From Manduca sexta (taxonomy: Eukaryota; Arthropoda; Insecta; Lepidoptera; Sphingidae): DNA of 64,000 bases. A program made the translations under genes and the position numbers. A model generated the notes under the pieces. The model worked only from the letters and a program-made list of their open reading frames with translations, did no database searches and was not told the DNA's origin. This document shows positions 36,925 through 49,079 of the stretch, in pieces; position 1 is the stretch's first letter, and every line of letters starts with the position of its first letter. The stretch lies in the NCBI RefSeq assembly GCF_014839805.1, contig NC_051124.1, positions 1,054,001 to 1,118,000 on the forward strand, given 5' to 3'.

Positions 36925-39500
36925 AATATATGCGCTTGCCTTAAATTCAAAATGTAGTGTCAAGCCTTAGCCAGCTTTGTATACTAATGTGTCAGTTTGA
37001 AGTAGTACAACAGCCACTAATAGCAACACGTATTTTTAATCGACTTCAAGAAATGAGGTTTATAATTCGACGTGTATCTTTTTTTAATATCTGTTACCTC
37101 AGAACTCAGTCGCTTTGCATCATTTTCTTAAAGGATACATACTGACTTATTTGGAGTGATTACCGCCAATATATCGTTAGTATCCTTATAAGCATAGTTA
37201 ATAGAGATCACTCACAATTTTAACAATAATTATGATTAATTAGACAAGCTAAATGTAAATCAGGACACTATAAATTTCACAATCACGCATTGTATTGACA
37301 GCGAAACTGAATCAGTCATATTGAGCCATTACGATACTGCTTCGGAGTCAGTAGGTGCTTATCAAGAGATCGCTATAGTCTGTTCTAATTAAAAGTTACA
37401 ATGCTAGTTAATTATAACATACATTTAAGATTTTTAGAACGAGCGATTTCTGAAATACTACTGAGATTTTTAAAACTTTAAACCTGCCTATTAAGGTAAA
37501 TTTTACCCGATTGTTACAACCTTAATTAAATATAAATGGACGTTAAAGCATTTCATACGTCGTAGTGCTACTATTTTTAAGTACATAAATAATCAACTAA
37601 CTTTTGCTTACGGCTCCGCCTGTGTGAAAGGCTGTTCTGGTATAAATATTTTGCGTACATAAAAAGTAACTTATAGAACTCAGTTTCAAAATAGATTATA
37701 GTTCCAGAGACTAACCCCTAAAAACTTAAAAATTTGACACCTTTATAATATTAGTGTAGTTTTCTCACCTATGCCCGCACCTACATTCCAATCATTCCCG
37801 TTACGTAAGGAGTTACATCCAAGAAAATACACTTAACCACCACAACGTCATAATTCAATAATTAATTACTAAATTAACATCAGTTACTTGCACGGCCGTC
37901 GACCGAGCGTTATGCTCTTGGCCAATGAAATTATTGGTAAAAAGATGTACTAGTATTTAACTCATTTTATGGCGGTCGATTTGCCCCGCGCAGACTCAAA
38001 ATACTAGTACATCAAAACACCTTTAAACTCTTAACCTAAGCTTGAAAGCTATTAATAAGATTGAAGTCGGTAACACGTCGGAAACTAGAACGCCATCACC
38101 GTCAAGTTGCATTCCTATAACTCCGTTCGAAACATTACGTATACTAAAAGTCGTGAAAGTATTGTGTACTAATTACTATGTACTCATCTCGATGCTGGAG
38201 TTTATCAAGCGGTAATGTTGTACTCTTTAAAACAAACATATGTGGCACGCACAAATCACTAAGATAATAATCAAGTCAGACACACCTCCTGATAATGACT
38301 AATAGAATATCAACTAAATTAACACTGTAAGCCTAAAAAGTAATCAAACAGAATGTTTTTTATATTTACGCGAATTATTTTTCGGATTTTATCGCGGTTT
38401 TGAATATTTTAGTTTTCTCCCGACGCGACGTTTCGAAGACTTTGCAGTCTTCGTGTGCACAGGCGGACAGAGGTGTTGGTTATCCGAAAAGTCAAAGTTA
38501 CAATATCTACCTACATATTACAATTATACAACCTTTTAAAAATTTTAACTATTGGTGGTCCGATCTACGCAAAATGAGTTCACAGTGTTTTGAAGTCTGG
38601 CAGCCGGTCTTTTGGATTCTAAAGTTGGGACCGAGCTGTAACTAATAATTAATAAATTATTAGTTTGATTTCAAATTGTCTAAATCTAACGTTTTATAAA
38701 GGAAGTCCTATATGTGACGCGACGGCGCCGAAGAATGTAACATAGGTTGCACATGCTATCATAGGATAACATTACCCAATGCAAACTTGATTGTGTTAAT
38801 GTATTCAATATTATTTCTACTACTCGTTATTTACTATAATGGATGCAGAAGTGCCTTCCTAAACTTGCATTATAAACATTCCATACTAAAGTACCCTACA
38901 AAAACCTATAAAAATGTAATACTTAATTCTATAATCCTAGATAGCTCTGTAATAAAACATAAGCGAAGTATGGCGTTTTATAATGAAAGCTTCATTACGG
39001 TACCTACCTATTACTCGCGACCCGCGCTTATACAATATCAACAAGGCGCGGCGGTGAGACAGCGAGGCACATACACGAGTCACGACGCCGTAAATCCAGG
39101 TTGCAAGGCTGTCTCCGCGTGCTTGGATATAGTACTTATCACTGGAAGGGATAAGTTCAATACCTACTATAATATGTTGAGAAACAATATCATTAATACC
39201 ATAACTCAATATAAATTTGTATTACCAATGAATATATGGGTATCTTTGTGCGAAGTGTCAATATAACCCGATTCGTGCTGGCTTTCCATTATGTAGAATC
39301 TAAGTATCATTAGAACGATTTATAGACCGCATTTATGCATACTAGTAACTAAATAGGTTTCCTTTCGGAAAATTTTCAACTTTCGACAGTCTCGTTGATG
39401 TTGGTATTTTTTTATGCTTGATGACAGAAATTGAACGACAATTTTTTTTTTGGGTATTATGTCTGGTACTAACATTAAATGTATAATAATATAATAATAA
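36925..39500. other. No recognised gene
   Basis: AT-rich. The longest frame (38,787-39,266, plus) has a hydrophobic start but no domain, weak composition and an overlapping antisense frame; it is treated as chance. Nothing else was recognised. Confidence 0.45.
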
Positions 39501-39536
39501 TATCAGCCCTGTAATAATACAGGCAATTATATAAAT

Positions 39537-39828
39537 ACTTGCCCACTGCTGAACACGGGCCTCCTCTACTACTGAGAAGGATTAGGCCTTAGTCCACCAC
39601 GCTGCACTGGTGCGGATTGGTATACTTCACACACCTTCGAAATTCCTACAAAGAACTCCTCAGATGCGCAGGTTTCCTCACAATGTTGTCCTTCACCGTT
39701 AAAGCGAACGATAAATCACAAAGAATACACACATGATTTTAGAAAATCAGAGGTGTGTGCCCTTGGGATTTGAACCTGCGGACATTCGTCTTGGCAGTCC
39801 GTTCCACAACCAACTAGGCTATCGCCGC
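39537..39828 (-). mobile_element. tRNA-derived SINE, minus-strand copy
   Basis: The minus strand begins GCGGCGATAGCCTAGTTGG, carries the B box GGTTCAAATCC, and continues to CCCGTGTTCAGCAGTGGGCA with a T/A-rich tail. It has the GCACCAGTGCAGCGTGGTGG segment that is missing from the 24,073 copy. Confidence 0.85.
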
Positions 39829-39849
39829 TTCGATTAACTGCATATACGA

Positions 39850-41990
39850 GATGATTAAATCTATGCTTAACTGCATATACGAGACGGAATATACGAAAGC
39901 ATACATGGTGTTTTTTTTTTAATAATATATGTTAATTTAATAGACAATCTATAATACTAAAATGTCGCCGCGAACCACTTCAAACATCTTTACCTCAATG
40001 GCTTCGTATTCACAAATCGAGCAGAGAGGAAACTATAGATCACGCGTATAACCACGCCCCGAGTCCCGGCTAACATGTCTCTTCCATTGTCTGTACATCC
40101 GCGCAGTGGTTGATGTAACTTATCGATAGAAAAATATTTAATTGCGCGCAGGACTATTGTGCAGATAATCCTGCGCCGTGTGATACTATAGGCATTATAT
40201 AAGTAAAACTTAGCGGTAAATAAAAAAAGACACTTTTTATGAGGTTGTTATTTGTATTATTTAAATTACGGTTTTCTTTATGGTGGATCTATCATTTGAG
40301 AATTTTCCGACGATTCATTGTTACGTATTTTGTGTAATTAGGGCAATAGCGTGTTATAAATGGAGGAGCATTGTAGCAATTAACTAGTTTGATTACTTGA
40401 CTATAAAAACAATGCAGCCCAGTATTCTATAATTTCTTTCTGGATGCCAATACTACTGTTTATAGACAGTCGTAGTAAAGTAAGCGACACAACGTTTGCA
40501 TATATCCAACTCGTAGTTCCCAAGTAAATAAAAACAAATGTATTTATTTACCGTTCCTTCCGATCCCCATTAATCCAGAGGCCGACCCGCATGCCGCGTG
40601 CCCCCGCGCCGCGCAAACGGAGCGAGCAAACAGGCGCCGCGCCGTGCGGGCGTCGCGCCGTCCTTTGCGGCCCTGTGCCACCACTCGTCTACTAGAGACG
40701 TCACGGTATCTCGTTAATTAAAATTATATCTTCCCGGTATTCAATTGTCCTATCAGCGTATGCAATAGAGGTTCAGGGTTCAATTCCCAATTAGGATGTA
40801 CACTGGTACAGTATTAATGGGTTTTTGCAATACGACTTTCACAGGATTGAATCTTTTTGACGACGTATGTCAGGCGACCGGTTGTAAACCGAAACCATTT
40901 TTATGTAGGCGACAATCATTTAGAGATTATTTTTTTCCAACAATATATTGACCTTAAAAATGTAAAGATAATGCATAATTATTAGTTATATATACTTACT
41001 GTACATATAAATTAATTTATTATTACAAATCCCCAATCATAGGCGACAGTTGTATTTTTATCATATAACGGAACCTACTCGGATAGGGAGTAAGGACCAG
41101 CGTTACGTTACGGTGGAACACATTGTAGAATATCTTCAAGAATATCTTCAAATGACGACTAAAAAAAGAAAAATATACAAAACAACTATCAATTGAAGAT
41201 GTAAATGAATAAGCTCCTCACTAGCGAGCCGACACGACATGCGGGACAACGCATTGTTTCCGCGTCTGCAGATTTAAGGACAACCAGCAAACTGTGGCGA
41301 TTGTCAGGGAATGTAAGATGTGGGTTTGTAGCTCTCTTAGGCTTAGCATTTAGAAACGCGTTAAGTTTAGTGGCAGTATGCCTTGACTATCATGTTTGGT
41401 ATTCGATTACCAGATTCAACTATTATTGTAATTCGCTTCAAGAAACTGTCTGTCTGAATTTGCTGGTGTTTGTGCTCGATATGACTACAGATTGGCGCAG
41501 TATTACATGTCTGATATAGTCTCTCCACTGGATATGTACGAAAGCTTTGTTTATTCTGGAGCCCGGCCGCATTCAAGGACTCGTTTTCTCTTTGAACATA
41601 CATTATAAGAATTGTAATTAGAAGACTAAATACAACATCTCAAGTTTAGCACACTACTACACAGTAATTTAATAGAGTTCTAGGTATTCTTGCTGTTCAA
41701 AGAACAACATTTATTTTCAATCAGTCATGATGTGCTCATCTCTTCTTTATGTTGCATTAAATGCCACACCAATTGAAAAACGTCGTTGTTGTATTATGCA
41801 ATTGTTATAATCTGTTACTTAATCATACTTTTGACGCTATCTATTATGTTCCAAAAAAATTGTCTTTGTCCTCCTCCGTGTCTTTCTCAGATGTCAATAT
41901 ATGTCGTAAAACAGTAATATGTAGAAAATATAATTGTCTTTATCAAAAAGTATCCACAATTTTCCTGCATTCCTGAATTAACTATCCCAA
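39850..41990. other. Gene-free stretch
   Basis: It includes a GC-rich island (40,585-40,690, with GCCGCGCCGTGCGGGCGTCG) and a tRNA-like B-box word (GGTTCAATTCC, about 40,779-40,789) inside a probable decayed SINE at about 40,735-40,840. No exon is supported. Confidence 0.45.
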
Positions 41991-41992
41991 CT

Positions 41993-42038
41993 ATGTGATC
42001 AAAGTACATGAGTCGTAACTCATGTACTTTGATCACAT
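41993..42038. repeat. Perfect palindrome: 21-bp arms, 4-base loop
   Basis: The left arm ATGTGATCAAAGTACATGAGT (21 bases, shown as 20 plus T) at 41,993-42,013 is followed by CGTA and the exact reverse complement at 42,018-42,038. A perfect 21-bp match in otherwise drifting DNA points to recent origin or selection. The 4-base loop is too small for a microRNA precursor. Confidence 0.85.
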
Positions 42039-42361
42039 CCGCAAACCTTGAGAGGTGGAATACATCCCGTAGGTGTGTACAGGACCTTAATATATGCAAA
42101 AATAATTAACGATGCAAATCCGCCCTCATAATTAAAAGGGCGACTTCACAAAGACGTGTGTTTTGTTTTGTCTGGTCGGCATGGAGTGCCGGGAAATGTA
42201 TTCAACATTATTGGATACTTTATGCAAATCGAGAAGAAGCAATTAGCTTTGTATGCAGCGTTTTATATGAATACATATTTAGTTGAGTACTCGTTTTTAT
42301 ACTTGGATTCGTTGGCGTTGAATTTGGTTTCGTAAATGTAACTAAGGAGGCAACGTCTTGG

Positions 42362-42455
42362 CTGTTGCCTCTGGCATCGCTTTAGTCTTGGGCGGCGTAT
42401 GCTGCTTACCATCAGGCGGACTGCTTGCTCGTTTGCCTACTACGAGGCTAAAATA
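42362..42455 (-). repeat. Dispersed repeat family 3, minus-strand fragment
   Basis: The minus strand reads GGCAAACGAGCAAGCAGTCC, then GCCTGATGGTAAGCAGCATA, then GCCAGAGGCAACAGCCAAG, matching the plus-strand fragment at 7,742-7,855. Confidence 0.65.
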
Positions 42456-42459
42456 CACT

Positions 42460-43710
42460 TAGACTTAACTTGCGCTAAAGTTGTCCTTTCTTGAAGTCCA
42501 AGGCTAGTCAGTAGCATTTTTTTTCAAAACATTTATTCTAAGTATACTTTTCCACCAGCACAAAAAGAGTCAACACTAGTTTATAATCCGTATTATCCCC
42601 TCAAATCTGCAATACTCTGCCAACAATCAGGTGGCGAGTCTGGCAGCTGCGTCATAAATGCCAATTGTGTGCGTTGAGTGGATGTGCGGAGTCACATCGT
42701 GGTGAGAGACGTCACAGCACCCAAGCCGACCTGACGGCGCGGCTCGTGGTCCACTGGAGGAATGCTATTTGCGGTCGGCTTTTTTGAGGCTCAAGTAACT
42801 ACCTTATATTTTATATTCTGCTAAGAAAATTATATTTTAAATATTGTTGTTGTGGGTGCTTATGAACAGTGGATATCACCCAACATCAGGTTATGTACCT
42901 CCTCGTTTGCTGGGTATCCTTAAAAAATAATATTAGTAGCATAGTTTGAGATGTTTTTATAGTAACGACATAATATATGTTATGGTAGTTTACTAAGGCA
43001 TATACTTTTTAAATAATTATATACACATTTCGAAGTAGAAAGCTTTCAATTACATTAAAAAAAATCTTAGTCGTATAAATTGCTCCAACTTGGTAATTAC
43101 AATCCATTTGCAAACGTAAATGTATTTCTATGAATATTAATAAAAAAATCTGCATACTCTAATCATATTAGACTAAATCAACAATGACGTAATTTGAATC
43201 ATTTTAATTACGATTTTAACACTACGTTTATAGACGAAAAAATACGCACGCTGCATGTCTGTTGGCCATCTGCAAACAGAGACTAAGCGACGCCATAGCA
43301 TGGAGCCATTCAGTGCGCCGCAAACCTTAATTCTCTTTCAACCATAGACTCTACTGTCACTGGAACATTTGCAACTTCATTCCACAACTTTACTCCTGCC
43401 GTCAGCATTCCCCAATCCCAAGGGCTTAAGACTCAATATCCATCAGAATTTGCATCATCAGAACTTGTTCAACTTAACTCATTACCGTAGGCAGAACTAC
43501 ATCGACGTCCGTATCCCGCAGGATCTGTAACACCAAATGGTTATTCATGTTCTTTAGTTTTGAACTTTCGTCATGAAAATGCAATTTGTAATGTCGCCGG
43601 CGGTTGTAACGAGTGCTGACAGCACAACCCTTTCCGAAATCATTGTTTGTCATCTCATTGTGAAATGTGAATATTATTTATAAAATAATTACTTTTATTT
43701 ATTAAGAAAA
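42460..43710. other. No recognised feature
   Basis: AT-rich with a GC-richer patch at 42,620-42,780. No frame with splice support was found. Confidence 0.45.
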
Positions 43711-43714
43711 GAAT

Positions 43715-43970
43715 AGAATATAGAATAGGTTAGATTGGCGATGGGCTGACCAAGTATGTCGCAGAACATATAACCGCTGAAGTAAGCATGTTCTGGAAAG
43801 GACACCGCGTCTTAGTAATCGTAGTTTGATACGCCCTCTGGCTAAATGGCGGGACGATGAAGAGGGTTGGCAGCGACTGGATGCATAAAGCAGCAGACCA
43901 GGGTCTGTGACGTACCTTGACAGAGACCTATATCCACTAGTGGACTGCAACAGCTGATGATGATGATGAT
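43715..43970 (+). pseudogene. 3' remnant of an RTE/Jockey-like LINE reverse transcriptase
   Basis: Plus-strand translation gives the C-terminal signature of this LINE class in decayed form: a Trp-Ala-rich word near RWADQVCRRTYNR, then PLAKWRDDEEGWQR, then a RDLYPLVDCNS end before a stop. The GCAACAGCTGATGATGATGAT tail is the usual 3' end of such elements. Stops interrupt the frame. Only the last 80 or so codons remain. Confidence 0.65.
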
Positions 43971-45756
43971 AATGATATAATATGTAGATTATGTAGTTAA
44001 AGTAGTTGGTAATTAAATTAACATCGGCATAACTCCTTTTAGAAAACAAACACGACTGGAATAGTTGGCAGCTGAAAAATATCAAACCTGAGGTACTGAC
44101 CAGGTAAACTTAATAATATATATTTCATGTAATATGTTAGAAATTGATGATATTATTAAAAACCACATTCTAAAACAATTCATCGTTCTATTGGCACAAT
44201 CGGAAATAACAGACAGAGATAGTACCTGCACTGTCAGAGTCTAGTGTAAGACCTCGCGTATCTCTAGGGTCCTATCTTTGGTTCATAATCGATTTTATGT
44301 CACCATAACCGTAGCTAACGAGTTGTCTCGTTACGTCCACTGGGAGCTGGAGGTTCGGAGGTGGTTGAGACGATGGCAAATTGGCTTTATTTCCGAACGC
44401 CGCTAGTTTCTGGCGTAGAGCGCGATCGCCGCTAGTTCAACGAAACTTCGACCGCTTGGATGCTGACTGGCGTATTGTCGTCGACTTTGTTCATATATCG
44501 AACTTAATGGTTTCTAATTGGCTTCGTTTGGAACTGTATTTTTATGAGAGAGTATTGAAAAAATTGTGTTTTAATTTTTTTTTTTAAGATGGAAGTGCTG
44601 GGTGATATTTTCGTAAAAGTGAAATCCTTTTAGTAGGTTATTAGTGTATTTTTAACCGCGGTTAGTTTTGCGGTTAAAAATTTGCGCAATTCGACTTGTA
44701 TTTCATTTTTAATGTTTGTTACCTCAGAGCTCGGCCATCTATGAACCAATTTAGAAAAATATTTTTTATTTGAAAGGATTTTTTTAAAGTCGCTTCAGTA
44801 GTTTGAATTTAAAATAAAAGAAAAACTAGAATAATAATGTCGTCCAAGTAAATGAAATGGCGAATTTTGCTTTCTTGAGACATTCTTAGTAAGGTTTATT
44901 TAAATAAAATGCAAATAATCAAACCGCCTTCAAATCCACTATAAACTAAACAATAATTTAACATAACATGTTTTTACTGGTTACCATTCTTGGAGTCGGT
45001 GACTTATTAAAAATACAAGTTAAGATAGTCAAACAAATAAACAAATATATGAACATAATGTTTAATTATATTTTATATCAAGCATTGGAATTTGATTGGC
45101 TCATTGTTGGACAGGTTACCCTTACAATGCTACGTGGGCTAAAATAAAATGTAAAATTTACAAAACATTCGAACCTAATATCTTATGCATCTCATCATGA
45201 CTTGTTTTAAAACAATCAATAATATTTGCGATAAGCCATATCACAGTTTCTGATGGCTTATTATTAATCTGAAATAATTTAATATGCGTTATAAAGCATG
45301 ATATGTAGATGGACTGGAAGCTGAACAGACGTATCGCGTCGCGACAGTATTAAATATATCTTAACTATTTTCTTAAGTCTAATCGCATTCTTTCAAAGTC
45401 CAACTAATAGAAAATCTCGAGTATTACCTACTTTGGTACGTAACTAAATTACCGCTGATTTGGGTATGAGATTGTTTCACAGTTTACATATATCTTGTTT
45501 CACAAAATGCAGTCTCCTAAGAAAGTTTTGTTGTAGCTACTGCGGTTAAATTAGCTGCCTTTACAGCGCCACCTCAAAAAAAAATACTCTGTACAATATT
45601 GTTTAATTTGGTCATCATAATTTGTCACTCCAATCAAATCTATTTAATCTCTGGCAGTAAAGAAAATGCGCGGGCGGCTACTGGCCACGAACTAAACAGT
45701 GCGATCGGGACCTTCGACATCGGTACACAGTAGCAGTTTATTGTATCATATATCAA

Positions 45757-46055
45757 GCGGCGATAGCCTAGTTGGGTGTGGAATGGTCTGCCAAGACGAA
45801 AGTCCGCAGGTTCAAATCCCAAGGGCATACACCTCTGACTTTTCTAAAAAATCATGTGTGTATTCTTTGTGAATTTATCGTTCGCTTTAACGGTGAAGGA
45901 AAACATCGTGAGGAAATCTGCACATCCGAGAAGTTCTCTATAGGAATTTCGAAGGTGTGTGAAGTCTACAAATCCGCACTAGGCCAGCGTGGTGGACTAA
46001 GGCCTAATCCCTCTCAGTAGTAGGGGAGGCCCGTGCTCAGCAGTGGGCAAGTATA
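45757..46055 (+). mobile_element. tRNA-derived SINE, interrupted in its tail
   Basis: The head GCGGCGATAGCCTAGTTGG has an A box and the B box GGTTCAAATCC lies about 45 bases later. The body ends CAGCAGTGGGCAAGTATA. The expected SINE tail (ATACAGGGCTGAT) is found only at 48,718-48,731, after the TA-flanked element, so that element inserted into this SINE's tail. The insertion is absent from copy B at 59,475. Confidence 0.85.
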
Positions 46056-46487
46056 CAGGGTCATTTTGTAACCCTAGACTTAAATTTAACTGCGAGAAAG
46101 TCATCTTGAAAGAAGCAGTTTACTATAAGTTACTCTAACCTAAGGTCAAAAACAAAAAAGTAAAATTTTCTAACAAAATAAATATTCAAATAGTCATTTT
46201 ATTTTTACACACCCTTTGGCCACTACTACTATACTAGAATTCGTCGGAGCGGCAACATCGCACACAGTCATTGATAATATTATGCTCACGCACACGAACA
46301 AGTGATGCACACTCGGAGCGCAAGGGTAGTTCGTCGCACCGCGCGCGCCGCGCCGCAACCGAACAGCTGATGTCGGCGCTTTAACTACCTAGGGTTTTGT
46401 GTCGTGCCACATCCCTCAATCAACAATTAGACCAGCAGCGACGACGCTACGCCGACGTTACAAAAAAGACACATACCTAAACATCAT

Positions 46488-46630
46488 TATCATCATCAGC
46501 TACATAAAGTCCACTGTTGAACATAGGCCTCCCCTAAAGATTTCCAGACGGACCTGTCGAAAGCTGCCTGCATCCAATGTGTTCCCGTGACGTCTATCAA
46601 GTCGTCTGTAGACCTTGCAGGTGGACATCC
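46488..46630 (-). pseudogene. RTE-like LINE 3' remnant
   Basis: The minus strand translates to a decayed but recognisable C-terminus: DDLIDVTGTHWMQAAFDRS followed by WKSLGEAYVQQWTLC and a stop. This GEAYVQQWT ending is characteristic of the reverse-transcriptase C-terminus of a common insect RTE-type LINE. It ends in a GATGATGATAATGATG tail. It is severely 5'-truncated. Confidence 0.75.
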
Positions 46631-47174
46631 AACGCCAACATAAACATCACGCACTAATCATCACATTTCATTAGAACAATATTTTCTATGCTCAAACTAT
46701 CATCATAAGCAAACGACACTAATCAAACAACCACAACTGCATAAGTTAGGTACACATAACACATGATTTCCGTAATTTTAAAGTTATTTCATTCTTTTAA
46801 ATCAAAACACACACATTCTAATGTAGGTAGTTCATCCATTTTAGTAGATAAGTAGGTATAATAAATACGTTCAACGGTTAGTTTTATAACACTCATAACA
46901 ATAAAATATCATTCTGCAAGTCTGGCAATTCACACGAAAATTAATAACGAAGTTACAATCTTGATGATAATTAGGTAATGTGATAGTTTGGGGTAAAAAT
47001 GTCGAGCGACGGGATGCGGCGCGGTGCGGCGCGGCGTCCCAATAGGTATCTTAGCATGTTTTCAAAATAGTAAATGCGTTTACCAATACCTAGTGATGAT
47101 TTGTAGATTGCTTGTTCCTTTAAGAGTTGTTTCATACTTCAAAGTATTTTTAATACAGTTAATTTGTGACTACC

Positions 47175-47285
47175 TCGGTGCCGCAGTTGTATTATAGTAC
47201 GGATGCTTTGCTAAGGTCACGGGATCGAATCCCGGGTCGGACAGAATGATATTGGATTTTTTCATTCAGTACCTATCGCAAATTC
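47175..47285 (+). repeat. Bm1-like SINE fragment
   Basis: The order GTGCCGCAGTTGTATTATAG, GCTTTGCTAAGGTCACGGG, ATCGAATCCCGGGTCGG (a B-box-like word) and ATATTGGATTTTTTCATTCA matches the body plan of a common lepidopteran SINE. No tRNA structure is intact. Confidence 0.55.
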
Positions 47286-49038
47286 ATAAATCCACATTAA
47301 AATCGTAATGACAGCCTCCGATAGAAACATAATCAATAGATTGTGATACGTTCAGTTTCGCGTACGCGTCAACGATGCAACTTCGCGATCGTAAAATATT
47401 CAAAATGGCACAAAATATTTCTAAAAATAGACTCTATTTTATAGGAGTTAAGGTCGCATTTAGGCGACTACTTTAAATTTCTTTGTACCTGACCGACCAA
47501 CACGCGACACACGAGTTTAGCGAATTCCACAAAGTAGCGGCAAGAGTAGTGTTGCCTGATGTCCCGATTTGCGCGGGATGTCCCGATTTTCAGAGTTCTG
47601 GGGACGTGACCCGTTTTGCACCAATAAAATTATTAAAACCATTAAATATTATGAAAAAGTAAACTACGCATTCGTCACTGTGTTGAGTGCGACAATGCAA
47701 TCAAAATAGCACGTGTCATCTCACTAGCGCTGAAGGTACAGTTTTGTTTATTGTGCAATATCTTGTTTATTTTATACCCTGTATGCCTATTGAAAATAAA
47801 TGACTGAATCCAAAATCTCTATTATACTTTATTACTTAAAATAATGTTTCAAAAATACTAAAATATTGCTGTGTATTATTTTTAATTAGGTAGACTTTTC
47901 ATTAATCATTTCATCATAAATCATTACTTTTTTTATTTTGTAATACAATTGTGTGTTAAATCTGTTAGAACATTATGTAATAAAATAAATCTAATATCAG
48001 AATTTTTGAAATGCTGTGTCGTTTTAGCAAGCTTTTTGGTCACAAAGTTTATACTGACAACACTGCGAGTTTAGGTGAGAAAGAGTACGACTGTTGTATT
48101 GAATAATCGCGCGCTCTTCGGACTCGGTCAAAGGCTCGGACGCATTGCCATAGTGTACCTATCTAGCAAAGAAATGGTACAGAAAGCATAATATGACGTT
48201 CGGTAATGTCTACGTAGTCTTCTTTTAGATATTATGACAAACCGAAATATTAATGTTGGAATTAAAATAAATGTCGGAATATCATGTAGAATCTAAAAAA
48301 ATACGATACCAATAGATTTAAATCTTGTAACTTTAGTAATTATGTAGGTAACTTTTTTGGTAAGAAAACTATTTTAATAACGAAAATAACGTTTATAATT
48401 GACGAAATATTTTTTGTAGTAATTAATTATTGACCCAATGAACTGCTGCAACCAAGTCAGTGAACGTATTGGGAGTTCATTTGTGAGCTGACCTTCTGAA
48501 CCCTATAGGTTCGGTAATAATATCATCAGCTGTGACGTAGTTCATTCACTTCAGTAAAGCGCGCTTAGAGACAGCGTGATCAAAAAACCTTAAATCTAAA
48601 ATCGGGATTATTGACGTAAATATTCGTTACTTGTGAATAATCTTTTGCACGGTGTTAGCAGAGGTCACCACGAACCTGTGGTTTCATTTAGTAACGCAAT
48701 GTCGAAATGACCCTGTATAATACAGGGCTGATTTATTATACATATTGTGTTAGCATGGTATTCTGTTACGCCATGAATTTGATTCGTAGATAGAAATTAA
48801 ATACACAAATAAAATTAAAGACAATTATGGAGGTACACTTATTATATTACCATAATATCGTACACAACGTACATGCAATGGAAGAGTAGGAATCGTGGGA
48901 TGAAGGATTTAAACTTCGATTGAGAGTATTATGCACAGTATGAGCATTACTATTATAATCTTATCAAACATAATAATTTAAACTGTCTTTAAACTGTTAA
49001 ATACTAATAATTATCACCTTATGACTCCTTTCATCAGA

Positions 49039-49044
49039 TTTATT
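49039..49044 (-). other. Polyadenylation signal AATAAA, phosphatase copy A
   Basis: AATAAA on the minus strand lies 36 bases beyond the stop codon of the copy A acid phosphatase. The equivalent signal in copy B is at 59,772-59,777. Confidence 0.7.
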
Positions 49045-49079
49045 ATATGATAATAAATAAGTGTGTTGTAATTCAGGAC

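Larger units (their letters stand above)
46056..48715. mobile_element. TA-flanked DNA-transposon-like element, non-coding, ~2.66 kb
   Basis: The ends are inverted: CAGGGTCATTTTG at the left and, reversed, CAGGGTCATTTCG at the right. Each is flanked by TA (46,054-46,055 and 48,716-48,717). The interrupted SINE tail rejoins cleanly if the element and one TA are removed, which confirms both boundaries. There is no transposase frame. Inside are a LINE remnant (46,488-46,630), a SINE-like patch (47,175-47,285) and GC-rich patches. The superfamily is uncertain; TA duplication suggests Tc1/mariner-like or a similar family. Confidence 0.7.

Noticed and set aside
38787..39266. 159-codon plus-strand open frame with hydrophobic start
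   Set aside because: A frame of this length is roughly expected once by chance in 64 kb of AT-rich DNA. It starts at a non-ATG codon, has no domain or splice context, and an antisense frame is open over the same bases.
41993..42038. MicroRNA precursor
   Set aside because: The loop is only four bases and the stem is a perfect short duplex, unlike an animal precursor with a longer stem and larger loop.
45760..45820. tRNA gene
   Set aside because: A and B boxes are present but the sequence does not fold into a cloverleaf and continues into a SINE body that recurs elsewhere in the window.
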